Notes: a model not told the origin generated them from the sequence alone. A DNA stretch of 64,000 nt from Naumovozyma dairenensis CBS 421 (GCF_000227115.2 NC_016488.1:372001-436000), one strand, 5' to 3'; positions 11,736-22,367 are shown, numbered from the stretch's first letter. Numbers and translations: made by a program.

Positions 11736-13192
11736 TCTAAAACGGGCTTACTTGACTTCTATTATGAATCCTAATAAAAAATAAGTCCTACTAATACCAA
11801 AGGGTTACCTTTAATTATATCTATTATTCATCATTTTTCTTAATACTATTCCCACTGGTACCTACGGCAGCGTTCAATGAGAAGGCGTAACCCTGCTTTA
11901 CCGGCCAAAACTTTGAGAATTTCAGAATCGGCTCCTTTCACTTGGGACGCAAACAGAAATTTCTGAAAAACAGGAGTAATAATGTATGGGTTATAAGGTA
12001 TGGGTGTATATAAAGACGGTCATAAAAAATGAACCGCCCTAGGAAAAGAGGGGAAACGTCACAGTCAAGAAGAAGAAGAAGTTTAACTGGCATAGTACAA
12101 GGAAAGTCGATGTCAGGCGATCAGGTCGAAATTGAACTATAGTTATGTGTGTTATCTGCCCACACATTCAAAAACCTAGAGGGTTGTATGATTACCGTAG
12201 TCTGTCTTCTGTTTCCCTTTATTATGTAGAATAATTATTTATAAAAACTATTTTATAGAATAAATATTAGAGGAAAAACATATTATCCCTCAGTGGTCCA
12301 ACCAGGGTAAAAAAACAGGTTGGAGTTTTCTTAAAGGCCTCTCAAGAACAAGATGACCAAAACGCCAATTTTTAACAGATATAAGGTTCTCCCATTATTT
12401 AGATCAGATGTTTTAAAATATATTTACAAGAGGAAAAATTTCCTTTAGAGGTGTTTTTCTACCTATTTGGCCCCCTTTAAAGAATTGATAATATTTTTTG
12501 TTATTAGTGACTAGAGCTGGTAGAATGTTAAACCTCAAAAGTTAATTAAATCTAATAGGGCCCCCTTTTAATAGCTCGGATCAAGAAAGGAAAAGGTTAG
12601 AAGCAACCAAGGAGCTCTGTTAATGATCATATATAATGGAAAAAAATTTATATCAAACAGAAAAAACATTAGATTATTCCTTACAGGGGGAGGAATCTAA
12701 AAGTTAGGTAGTGATCACTCAATTAGCAACTGAATTATATAGTAATTATTAAGTATCACAAGACAAAATTAATACAATAACAACCAACCTATTTGATACC
12801 TGGTTGAAAATAAACACTGTCAACACCCAAGGTATACGATCAACGCAATCCAAACCCCTCTTATTTTTTTGAACACAGGAGCTACCTCTTGAAACTCATA
12901 GTGTTTAAGAAAGTGAAAAAGTGTCTAAAAATACGTTTTTAATTTATAAATCGAGAACCACTTTAAAATGATAAAAAATTTGGAAGGTGCATTTATGGCT
13001 CAACATTCTGTTTCAAAAGTAAACAAATCGTGAAACGTTTTCCAAAAACCAGGAGTATCCATACCTTCAATGCCACATATATCTTATCTCAAGGATTAAA
13101 CCAAGAAAGGGAGCTTATAAATTATATTGTGATTGTGACCTGTCCTTAATTTTCTTTTGACTTTCTCAGGTCGAGACTAGTTTGTTAAAAAA
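11736..13192. other. Gene-poor region between RPS25 and the LTR
   Basis: No ORF of coding character. The left part is the RPS25 promoter. The middle holds an imperfect duplication of GGCCCCCTTT at 12469 and 12559 and several T/A-rich blocks. The right part leads into the LTR without a target-site duplication. It may contain decayed repeat sequence that I cannot identify. Confidence 0.45.
11981..12008 (-). promoter_or_regulatory. Tandem Rap1-type sites of RPS25
   Basis: AATGTATGGGTT (11981-11992) and AAGGTATGGGTGT (11996-12008) are close matches on the minus strand to the Rap1 consensus ACACCCATACATT, arranged in tandem as in most yeast ribosomal protein gene promoters. They lie about 250 bp upstream of the inferred 5' splice site of RPS25, the normal spacing from a transcription start. 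Confidence 0.65.
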
Positions 13193-13915
13193 TGTAAAAT
13201 ATGGGTTGGATAATAGATCAAAATCTAAACATCTTAAAGATAGAGAGTAGAAATTAGGATTCTAACGAATGTATGATTCCGGTTGCTCTCTTTATATAGT
13301 ATAAACAATAACTAATAAAGTTAGTAGGATCTTTTTTCCAGAGGCATACAATTAGTTGTTTAACAGTTGTGACTTAGGATAATGTTAATAAAGTAATAAC
13401 TTAGTGAGGCAAATAAATCCTAGAAGTTCATATAATATCTCGTTGAAGTCGTGCATGCATAAAACAATAAGTCATAATCATGAACACCGCTCTCAAAATC
13501 CTTTCGACTAGGTGCTCCGCAGGACACTCTAAATACTTATAGGTTTGATTAGGAGAGACTAATCCAGAACGTCCGAGTCAACACTCAGCCGAACCATACA
13601 ACTTAACCGACCCAATACATAATTCTTGTAAGCATGGCCTGCCGAAACCATAGACGTGGCTGCAATCAAAAACAATCTTAATAATAATAAGATAACACTT
13701 ACATGGTATTTGACTTAATTCAACAAAGATATTCAATTATAATTCAATAAACGCTATACAGCTACAAACATGTATGGTGCATAATGTAGTTCGAGTCATT
13801 ACTTCGAACCTCATAACATCATCATAATTCTTAACTCACTTAGCTGATAACGACACATAACATCATGACAGTAATTCCTCAAACAATAATAAAATAAACA
13901 TACTTCTTTGTGACA
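13193..13915 (-). mobile_element. Solo LTR A of an unassigned Ty-type retrotransposon
   Basis: On the minus strand it begins TGTCACA (13915) and ends CCCATATTTTACA (13193), and it shares long blocks with the element at 25623-26985. It is about 723 bp, longer than the LTRs of S. cerevisiae Ty1-Ty5. No internal coding region is attached and flanking 5-mers do not match, so it is a solo or rearranged LTR. Its U3 end faces tRNA-Glu, 63 bp away. Relative to copy B it carries about 165 extra bp (around 13495-13660) and lacks two other blocks. Boundaries rest on where similarity to copy B stops. Confidence 0.75.
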
Positions 13916-13978
13916 CTTGGACATAAAGCCAATACTTCGATATCCTGATCGGATATCTCACAAAAAACATGAAATTGA

Positions 13979-14050
13979 TCCGATATAGTGTAACGGCTAT
14001 CACATCACGCTTTCACCGTGGAGACCGGGGTTCGACTCCCCGTATCGGAG
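13979..14050 (+). tRNA. tRNA-Glu (UUC)
   Basis: 72-nt tRNA beginning TCCGATATAGTGTAACGGC, with anticodon TTC in loop CTTTCAC, T-arm GGGGTTCGACTCCCC and closing TATCGGAG that pairs with the 5' end. It appears identical to the S. cerevisiae tRNA-Glu(UUC) as I remember it. No intron. A run of T follows about 15 bp downstream as Pol III terminator. The solo LTR upstream is typical of Pol III-targeted elements. Confidence 0.97.
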
Positions 14051-14298
14051 ATATATATATTTTATTTTTTTAAATTTTCTGTTTTTCAACTTTTCATGAA
14101 ATTTCTACTCTACATTTTTTTTAAGATCTTCAAATTTGAATGCATAGAGGAAGTAGTGTTAATTGAAGTTTAGAGAATATCTTAATAATAGTGTAGTGAC
14201 TTGATCTTTTCAATCAAGATTTTTGGACGCTTCTTATTAGTAATTATTACCGTTTATTTTTTAAAGCCAAATAGGTTCAATTGAAGACTGTATACAAG

Positions 14299-16488
14299 AT
14301 GGCGAAAAGAGTAGCTGTAGGCCAACTAACCAGCGATAACGTACTTGATGAGGATACAGAAGAAATAACCCATACTCCAAGTATCGCTTCATTTTCCGTA
14401 ATGAGCGGGAGAAAAATAGCTATGCCTAAGAGGAAAATGATGTCCTTTACTACTCCAAAAGGTGACTCCATAGCTGCAAATGCCTTCAGTAGCTTCAAGA
14501 ACAAACAAACTCTATCAAGTACGACGAATGAAAACGCCAAATTTAAGGCTTTAAATTTACAATTCAAAGATAAGATTGTTCAATGTGTTGCCAATGATCC
14601 AATTGCAGATTTATCACCAATCTTTGTTAAATATGAAACGTTCAGAAAATCAATTAAAGGAACTCCTACGGATGTTTCACCAGCAGTTCAAACTTCAACT
14701 ATTAGTCCACCAAAACGAACTGTAGCCACCAATTCGTCAGAGGCTATAGATGAAGACTCTTCTTCGTCAGAAGAAGAAGAAAAGGAAATAAAAGTGGAAG
14801 GGCCATCATTTACCATTGCATCAAAACCCATAACAGGTGATTCAGTGTTTTCGTTTGGTCCAAAGAAACAAGAGCCAAAAAATGATAGTGATAGTGAAAG
14901 TGAGGTTGAAATTAAAGGTCCACAATTTACGTTTACTGGGGAGGTTAAGAGTAATGTCTTTAAGTTACCAGAAACATCTAAATTGACAGATAAAACTGTT
15001 AATAATCAAACTGAAAAGAAGACATCACCTTTCACGTTCTCCACAACTGGCCCAAGTAGTACGGTAGCTACTACTGAATCAACTCCAAACCCTGACTTAG
15101 CAGATACCAAAGAAGCGGGGTTTTCCCTTGACAGCAAAGTCGAGGCTCCAAGCGGTGGTTCTATTGAAAGTAAACCATTCACATTTGGAGCATCTATTGC
15201 TGCATCTGCAGAATCTAAACCCAATCTTTTTGCATCCAATGGACCTATTATAGATTTTAAGAAGGAAGAAAGCAAGCTAAATCCGTTTTCTTTAGGCAAT
15301 TCTACCTCAGCGATTGATACCTCAACTTCGAAATCTGCTTTCTCCTTTGATTCTACAACTAAGAACGTAAATGAAGACGTAACTACTGAAAATAAGACAC
15401 CGTCCTTTAGCTTTAGCAAGAATATGAACAAATCCGATAAGGCTTCTCCAGAAGACGTGAAAACTCCATCCTTTACATTTGGTAAAGCGCCTACCAGCTC
15501 CACAGAGAAGATCATTCCTTCGTTTTCTTTTGGTAAAACAGAACTCCCCTCTACTGATAATAAAGTAGAAGTTAAGAAACCATCATTTACATTTGGAAAG
15601 ACTGAGAAACCAACGGATTCAGAGTCACCTGAAGTTAAGGATGAGAAAGATACAACTTCTAAACCATCATTTACTTTTGGAACTTCAACTTCGTCAGACT
15701 CCCGCCCCGCATTCTCCTTCGGATCTAATCAACAAACAAATGCCCAAGCACCATCTTTTAGTTTTGGAAAGACTACCGATACTCCAAAGGAAGAAAGTAA
15801 AGATGAAACAGGTAGCAAATCGTTGTTTACTTTTGGAAAGACTACTGATATTCCAAAGGAAGAAAACAAGGACGAAACAACCACGAAACCGTCGTTCACC
15901 TTTGGCACAGCTTCTACTACCGCACCTTCATTTACTTTTGGAAACCCAAAGACGGAAACGAGTATAATGGAAGAAACAAAACCAGTTCCTTCCGCCGGAT
16001 TCAAGTTCTCCCTGCCTTATGAACAAAAGACATCAGACGATGCAACACAAGATAAAGCTGAACCAACCACCGACGTTGCTGATGAAAATGCCACAGTAGA
16101 GGAAGCTTCGAAACCTTTGGATTTACAAAATGGAGAAGAAGACGAAACCGCATTATTCACACAAAGATCCAAGCTAATGATCTTCAATCCAGAAACAAAG
16201 CAGTATGATTCCCGTGGTGTTGGTGAAATGAAAGTACTACAAAGGAAAGATGATAAATCAAAGATCAGATTACTTTGTAGGTCAGATGGAATGGGGCATA
16301 TATTACTGAACACAACTGTTGTTAAATCATTCAGTTACGCACCTTTAGCAGAAGATAACGACAATTTAGTCAAAACTCCAACTGTTGATTCTGAGGGTAA
16401 ATTGACTACATACATTGTTAAGTTCAAATTGAAATCAGATGGCCGTTCATTCATTAAATCGATTGAAGATGCAAAGAAAGACATGTGA
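14299..16488 (+). CDS. NUP2: Nucleoporin Nup2
   Basis: Mobile nuclear-basket nucleoporin that binds karyopherin-alpha (Kap60) and Gsp1-GTP and helps recycle importins. The 729-residue product has the conserved N-terminus MAKRVAVGQL and the basic patch KIAMPKRKM, a middle region with many FxFG repeats (FSFG, FTFG) separated by charged spacers, and a C-terminal Ran-binding domain from about residue 610, including YDSRGVGEMK and RLLCRSDGMG. I chose the ATG at 14299; an in-frame TTG lies upstream at 14281 but the family begins MAKRV. It heads away from tRNA-Glu and converges with SGD1, as in S. cerevisiae. Confidence 0.97.
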   Translation: MAKRVAVGQLTSDNVLDEDTEEITHTPSIASFSVMSGRKIAMPKRKMMSFTTPKGDSIAANAFSSFKNKQTLSSTTNENAKFKALNLQFKDKIVQCVANDPIADLSPIFVKYETFRKSIKGTPTDVSPAVQTSTISPPKRTVATNSSEAIDEDSSSSEEEEKEIKVEGPSFTIASKPITGDSVFSFGPKKQEPKNDSDSESEVEIKGPQFTFTGEVKSNVFKLPETSKLTDKTVNNQTEKKTSPFTFSTTGPSSTVATTESTPNPDLADTKEAGFSLDSKVEAPSGGSIESKPFTFGASIAASAESKPNLFASNGPIIDFKKEESKLNPFSLGNSTSAIDTSTSKSAFSFDSTTKNVNEDVTTENKTPSFSFSKNMNKSDKASPEDVKTPSFTFGKAPTSSTEKIIPSFSFGKTELPSTDNKVEVKKPSFTFGKTEKPTDSESPEVKDEKDTTSKPSFTFGTSTSSDSRPAFSFGSNQQTNAQAPSFSFGKTTDTPKEESKDETGSKSLFTFGKTTDIPKEENKDETTTKPSFTFGTASTTAPSFTFGNPKTETSIMEETKPVPSAGFKFSLPYEQKTSDDATQDKAEPTTDVADENATVEEASKPLDLQNGEEDETALFTQRSKLMIFNPETKQYDSRGVGEMKVLQRKDDKSKIRLLCRSDGMGHILLNTTVVKSFSYAPLAEDNDNLVKTPTVDSEGKLTTYIVKFKLKSDGRSFIKSIEDAKKDM

Positions 16489-16654
16489 ACACTGTTACGT
16501 GGAATATATAGTTATGTAGTCTACTGCGTGTAGTTTTGTGTTGCCATTTTTGTGTTATGTACTACATAAAAAGAAAAGAAAAAAATAATACTAATAAATA
16601 ATGCTGTCAATATGATCTATTAATTGTTACACGATATATACATTCTCAATCAGC

Positions 16655-19600
16655 TTAATAATCAACTCCTTCTAATTCTTCATCAATAAGCTCTACAAAT
16701 CTCTTTGATGCCCATTTTATCCTCCTGAGGTCTCTTTCATAGGGTTTGCTTCCCGCCGAACCAGAGATATAGCTTTTATATTTTAATTTATTTTGTATAA
16801 ACCATTTCAAACCTTTGAGAATTGCAGAACGATTTTCTAATTTAATACCATTCGTGAGAGTATTGATTAGATATGTATCTTTGTAATTAAACTTTCTTTT
16901 ACCATCAATTTTGTTCTTTTCTTTATTCTCAGATTTCTTTGCAATTGATAATAATAATTGATAAAGCAACAATTCAACAAAAAGTGTACCATTAGAATTC
17001 AAACCGCCCATAATTGGTACATGCTTAAATGTGTCTAGTTTCAAAATCCCTTCGCTGATTAGATATCCGAAGAATCTACCTTGATTTGAAATATTTCTTA
17101 GTCGTTTATCTTCATCTCCATCGAATTCTTCTTCAGTATCTTCATCACTGGAGTCATCACTACCATAGCCACCATTGGATTTATCTTCAAATTTCTTTAC
17201 CACGTTCCAGAAAAGAAATTGAAATGACTTTAACAGCTGGTGATGTTCGCAAATTTTACAAGCGACCAGTGAGTAGAATGGGTTATAACCACTATTACCG
17301 CCCTCCGCCAATAAACAATGCATCAATACTCTTGGGATTTCCAAAGTTTGTTTGTTTTTCAAATTTAACTTCTCCAATTTAGAAAATGCTTCCATATAAT
17401 CAGTAGCTGACATTATACTAATAAAGATTGCACGACGAATATCCGTATTCATTCTCTGTTTTCTGGCAATCTCGGCCCAGTCGGGAATATCATCAAGTAA
17501 ATCATCTCCAATATCAATTTCTGTAGCTGGCTTGATATTATCTTGTTTAGAGTTACGTTCTGTTTTGGCCTCATCAAACGCATGTTCCATATTACCTCTC
17601 CAAGAAGCGCCTACTAACCACCACTTACCTTTCATATCAACATTCCTGATATCATCAAGGGATACTTGTAATGCATCATTACTGCTGGAACTATTAACTA
17701 AATTGGAAATCATTTTCTTAACCAGATGATGATCAGTTGCCAAAATGGACGGTTTCAATCTATTATTCTTTAGATCTGACATTGTATCTAATAAGAATTT
17801 TAATCTTGGTGATTGCTGCTTCATTGGCTTAACATTTTTCAGTAGTATTGATAAAATTTCTTTCAATGCGGAAGGGTCATCACCTCTAATCAGCTGACCA
17901 GAGACTGCAACTATTCTTAGCAATAATTCTGTGGTAAATTCATTAGGATCTTCAACAAACATTCTAACTAGATCATAAATCAAACGGCAAGATATGAATC
18001 CAAAGTTATAAGAATATGCTAGTAATGTCACGATGTTATTACATTCTTTTGGTAAAACGGTAGGTTCATTATCATCTTTCTGTGTGTCTAGCATAGATAA
18101 CTGTGTTTTGTAACTTTTTAAGAAAGTTTCTACCACTGTTTGAATAAAGTGAGCACCCATTTCAATACCTCTTAATTTCCATAGTGCAAAAGCTACTGCA
18201 GAATAGTTCATTATGAAACTATCCAATAGCTTATTTTTTTGGGCAATGATCTCTATAATTTGATTAGTTATGGCTTCCGTAACGTATTGTCTTGGATAAG
18301 AATCATACAGTTCATTTATACTCAATATTATAATAGTAATATTGGAATCAGACAGTTTGTTTAAGGATGACTTTACTTTCTGTTTAATTTCAAGAACTTT
18401 AGGAGATTTTCCATCAGATGTCAATTGTTTTTTCCTCAAGGAAGGGGGTATGTATGTATCAGTTGAGTCAGAAGTAGCTGGAGCAACATATGGATTCTCT
18501 TTAGCCTTTTTCTTCTTTTTCAAAGATTTTGTTTCAGTATCACTACTATCTGCACCTTCTAATTCCCTTAGTTGTTCCCATTCTTCTTCATCGAGATCAC
18601 CTTCTTCAAATTCATCAAAATCTCCTGATGATAGCTCGTCATCTGAGGGAAATGCCTTTGTATCGTCTTCATTCTCACTCTCGCTGCTTTCATTTTCACT
18701 CTGCTTCGAGTCATCGGCTTCTTCTTGGGAACGGTCAGCACTCTTCCCAAATGCAAAATCACCGTAGTCTTCGTCTTCTTCACCGTAGTTTTCAAAATAA
18801 TCAAGGCCTTCCAAGAGCCCACCGATGGCATCAAATTCATCCCTTGCACGGATTTTCTTCTTTGTACTTTTCAATCCCAGTTTCTTGGCATAATATTTCA
18901 TATCTAATTCATCTCTTTCAATGGCTGCCATTTCTTCAGGAGTCAGGGGATATTCTACAGCTTCTTCTTCATAATGTCTATTACTTTTTCTTTCTTTTTT
19001 AGCAGCTTTTTTTCTTTTTAATTCCGCCATAGTTTCTTCAACTGTCATCTCTTTAGCTTCTTTATCTTCTTCTGGAAGGTCAAATGTAACAGTCTTAGTT
19101 ACGGTTTTGGTGTTTTTCTTTTTGTTTTTTGATTCTTTCAAAGCTTTAAGTTTTGCCATCGTTTCTTCTGTTGTCATAGGTTCCGTTTCATCTAATTCTT
19201 CCTCTACATCATCATCTTGGCCTTCACTTTCATCTTCATTACTGTCATTTTCCTCTAGTTCTTTCAATTGTTCCCATTCTTCAGCATCAAGATCATCTTC
19301 ATCAAATTCGTCAAAATCTCCGGAAGAAAGCTCATCATCTGAAGAAAATGGGAGTTTTGTTGTAATTGTTTTGGCGTTCGATGTTTTAGCTTTCTTTTGC
19401 TTTGGTTCCTTGTTATTATCATAGTGTTTAGAACTTTTAGTATCTGCCATAGTCGTGATTTTCTTATGAATTAAAGGCTTATTATGCTCTTCTTTAGTTT
19501 GATTATGTGAAGAAATATGCTTATGTTTCTTTTCAGCTCTTAGTTGCTTTCTCTTTTCTTTCCTACTAAGTTGTTTACCAGCATTTCTTTTCTTTTTACC

Positions 19601-19696
19601 AATGGATTGGAAACGTTCATCTTTTGAGTAATCTTTAGTTTTCAACTCATCTAGGATAATCCCTGGGATATTGATACCATTTTGAGGGGTAAGCAT
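16655..19696 (-). CDS. SGD1: Nucleolar MIF4G/MA3 protein Sgd1
   Basis: Essential nucleolar protein of the NOM1 family, needed for 18S rRNA maturation; also known from osmotic-stress genetics. 1013 residues against about 900 in S. cerevisiae. The N-terminus is basic (SRKEKRKQLRAEKKHK), followed by long acidic stretches, a MIF4G domain from about residue 440 to 650, and an MA3-type C-terminal region from about 770. The acidic module DDELSSGDFDEF occurs twice (near residues 120 and 350), an internal duplication that explains part of the extra length. It converges with NUP2 and is separated from ERV1 by a 1.8-kb region. Confidence 0.95.
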   Translation of the reverse strand: MLTPQNGINIPGIILDELKTKDYSKDERFQSIGKKKRNAGKQLSRKEKRKQLRAEKKHKHISSHNQTKEEHNKPLIHKKITTMADTKSSKHYDNNKEPKQKKAKTSNAKTITTKLPFSSDDELSSGDFDEFDEDDLDAEEWEQLKELEENDSNEDESEGQDDDVEEELDETEPMTTEETMAKLKALKESKNKKKNTKTVTKTVTFDLPEEDKEAKEMTVEETMAELKRKKAAKKERKSNRHYEEEAVEYPLTPEEMAAIERDELDMKYYAKKLGLKSTKKKIRARDEFDAIGGLLEGLDYFENYGEEDEDYGDFAFGKSADRSQEEADDSKQSENESSESENEDDTKAFPSDDELSSGDFDEFEEGDLDEEEWEQLRELEGADSSDTETKSLKKKKKAKENPYVAPATSDSTDTYIPPSLRKKQLTSDGKSPKVLEIKQKVKSSLNKLSDSNITIIILSINELYDSYPRQYVTEAITNQIIEIIAQKNKLLDSFIMNYSAVAFALWKLRGIEMGAHFIQTVVETFLKSYKTQLSMLDTQKDDNEPTVLPKECNNIVTLLAYSYNFGFISCRLIYDLVRMFVEDPNEFTTELLLRIVAVSGQLIRGDDPSALKEILSILLKNVKPMKQQSPRLKFLLDTMSDLKNNRLKPSILATDHHLVKKMISNLVNSSSSNDALQVSLDDIRNVDMKGKWWLVGASWRGNMEHAFDEAKTERNSKQDNIKPATEIDIGDDLLDDIPDWAEIARKQRMNTDIRRAIFISIMSATDYMEAFSKLEKLNLKNKQTLEIPRVLMHCLLAEGGNSGYNPFYSLVACKICEHHQLLKSFQFLFWNVVKKFEDKSNGGYGSDDSSDEDTEEEFDGDEDKRLRNISNQGRFFGYLISEGILKLDTFKHVPIMGGLNSNGTLFVELLLYQLLLSIAKKSENKEKNKIDGKRKFNYKDTYLINTLTNGIKLENRSAILKGLKWFIQNKLKYKSYISGSAGSKPYERDLRRIKWASKRFVELIDEELEGVDY

Positions 19697-21536
19697 GCTT
19701 GTCTGAGTGACTTGGTTATGAGGAGGTTGATATTATTCTTGATAATAACACTTAAGAGATGTTAGGTAATATGATGTAGTCTTCGTTCTAATTGAAGAAA
19801 AGCTCATCACTGAAATTTTTCACTTTCTAGAAGTTTTCGAGCTCATCGCGTAGAAAAATAACAAAACAAAAAACTGTATGTAAGAAAGAAAGAACGAAAC
19901 AAAAAGAATTTTGAGTTTGTAGTTCGCATGAAATATAATATAGAGATAAAAGGGATAAATGATGTACAGTCATTATAGCACGGACCTATCTTATATTTTT
20001 TCATAAATGTTTTTACCGTGTTTGGTCTTATATAGTTTTAGAAAGAAATATTTTGTACCTGAAATGTCAAAATGGACTAATTATGAAGACAACGGTACTG
20101 GGAATAGAAACTTTCAAAGAATAGATTCCTAAATCTATGTAACTTTCAATATAATATAATATAATTTTATGACCTGATGGTTTTAGTGGAATACCTACTG
20201 AAAAAACTTTCATAATGATAACAGTGACATATTCATTTGGATCTGGATATGAAGAATGGATTTCGGACGCTAGTTTTCAATAAGGTGAGTGAGTATTTAT
20301 TGATTATCTGCTTCGGGATATACTTAATTTTTAAGATTATAAACTATATTTCCTCTTCGTTTGTGCATCATCTCATGTCACAACATCATCATAATATGAC
20401 TCTATTAGATCTTGCTGTTTTAGCCGCCGCCGAGGAAATTAAACTCCGTCGCGGCGGAGTCTTCCAAATGTCACAATATATATCAACGTACGTACATAGT
20501 AGATGCATGAGGTGAATATCTTATTAGGAAAAGAGAACTGAAATAGTTTCAGATATGGCATATCGAGATAATCAAGATATTTAACGCATCTCAAAAACAA
20601 TTCCGTCGAATGCCAGGTTGATATCCACATTTTTGATTGATTTGTTTCTATACACAATAAATAAATCCCGATATACAGTCGTCATCTGATTCTTTTTTTT
20701 TAAATGATAGACGTAAATTTCACAAAAACTAAATCCAAAATCTGTAGAAAATAAGAGGAATCCTACATAATTTGCGGATCCTGGAAAAAAATACAGGAAC
20801 GGCAGAATGTCAGCAAGTGGCGAAACTTCCGTCATTATGGATATCTCAATCGGGGAATACGCACGCAAAAAGGAAACGTGAAGGTTTAGATATGAATAAG
20901 CTTTTCGTTTTTTTTTAATCCAATTTTGGTCTCTTCACTAATACCGGTTAGAAAATAGAGAAGATCAGTATCATGAATAAAGAGCGTACTAGCTCCAGGT
21001 AACTAAAGCCTAAAGGAGTGAGGCTTGTCAAGGATTTAATACAGCAGTTTTTATAAAAAAAACTGCCGTCTATCTAACGTGTCTCTTGTCCCAAAGTCAT
21101 GAAATCAAATTTTGTTCATCAGCTAGTTTGCCGAAGGTCAATTCGATCTCGACTAAATGGAAAAGCTTACTCCTCAAAGTGAACCATAATACCGCAGTAA
21201 AGCGAATTAAACCAGAATTTTAATGCTTGAGTGAGGTGTTCTTAACTATGTAGAATATAATTTCTGATCAGCTTATAATATATAATAAGCGCTCATTCTT
21301 TCCCTCGTCTTCAAAGAACGCTTTTCTTTGCATTCTTGGAGTATTTTCTTTTTTGTTTATTCCTTATTGAATATCGTGCATACATATAAATTTGAAACTT
21401 GAAAATATAAAGATTTCCGATGAGCAACATTACGTAAGTACGCAAGTAAGTAAGAAACCTCGAATGAAAACGCAATGAAATGGCTACCCAAACGGTATTA
21501 ATTAACCACCACCCAAAAAAAGTAGAAGACTCAAAA
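19697..21536. other. SGD1-ERV1 divergent intergenic region
   Basis: 1.84 kb, long for this genome. An inverted pair of URS1-like motifs lies at 20421-20458. A 95-residue minus-strand ORF (20581-20868) has protein-like composition but no family I recognise, and I do not call it. The rest is AT-rich promoter-like sequence with A/T runs. Confidence 0.5.
20421..20458. promoter_or_regulatory. Inverted pair of URS1-like (Ume6-type) sites
   Basis: TAGCCGCCGC at 20421-20430 matches nine of ten bases of the Ume6 site TAGCCGCCGA. An inverted GCGGCGGA follows at 20451-20458. The two can also pair as a GC-only 7-bp stem. Ume6 represses early meiotic genes in mitosis. No obvious target gene begins close by. 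Confidence 0.35.
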
Positions 21537-22178
21537 ATGACCAACCAGGATTCTTCAAGACAAACTGAAGAAAGTAAACCTCTAATAGGGAAAACAGGAA
21601 GACAAATCATATATGATGAAGATGGGAAACCGTAAGTATAACACTTTGTGCACCCTTAACAGAATTATCGAAACCCAATATACTAACATACCCTATTTTT
21701 CAAAAAGATGTCGTTCATGCAATACATTACTAGATTTCCAATATGTAACTGGGAAACTAACATCAACACCGTCCACGGACACTAACGGGGCAACAGCTAC
21801 GAACCCTTCTCTGTCACAATCGGATCTTATACCAGGATCGAGGACATACCAGAAGGTAGATCCACCAGATGTTAACCAACTTGGTAGATCGTCATGGAAT
21901 TTATTACATAGTATCACAGCCAAATATCCAAAGGAACCTACTTTGAAACAAAAGGATGAAATGAAAGCTTTTTTAACTTGTTTTCTCATGTTTATCCTTG
22001 TGATTGGTGTGCTAAAGATTTTGAAAAATTTATTAGATTAAATGCTCCGAAATTGAATTCAAGAGAAGAATATGGGAGATGGATGTGTGAAGCTCATAAT
22101 CATGTTAATACTAAATTGGGGAAACCTAAGTTTGATTGTAATTTTTGGGAGAAAAGATGGAGAGAAGGATGGGATTAA
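21537..22178 (+). pseudogene. ERV1: Sulfhydryl oxidase Erv1, spliced, reading frame broken by one base
   Basis: FAD-linked sulfhydryl oxidase of the mitochondrial intermembrane space; it re-oxidises Mia40 and passes electrons to cytochrome c. Exon 1 (21537-21631) encodes MTNQDSSRQTEE through YDEDGKP. The intron (21632-21707, 76 nt) has donor GTAAGT, branch TACTAAC at 21681-21687 and acceptor AAAAAG. Exon 2 holds the shuttle pair CRSC, the active-site CDWC, and the distal pair around CEAHNHV and FDCNFWEKRW, ending GWD as in S. cerevisiae. Between KAF and LFSHVYPCDWC the frame shifts by -1 at T TTT TTA (21969-21975). With the shift allowed the product is about 188 residues, normal length. ERV1 is essential, so a base lost in the data or real frameshifting is likelier than gene death. 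The intron is conserved with S. cerevisiae. Confidence 0.9.
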
Positions 22179-22367
22179 ATACAAAAAGAAATATTCCCAG
22201 CTTTTGTCTATCTATCACTATAAGGAGACTTGTATATATACATAAAAAAGTTTAAATGGAAAAAATATTGAAACACACGGTCATACATATATATATATAT
22301 ATATTCTGGTCATAAAAGAATCTATAGAAGCATTTTTATTATATTGTCGTATTATAGTATATTATAT

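Noticed and set aside
20581..20868. 95-codon minus-strand ORF in the SGD1-ERV1 gap
   Set aside because: No conserved motif and no clear start context; kept only as a candidate in the URS1 finding.
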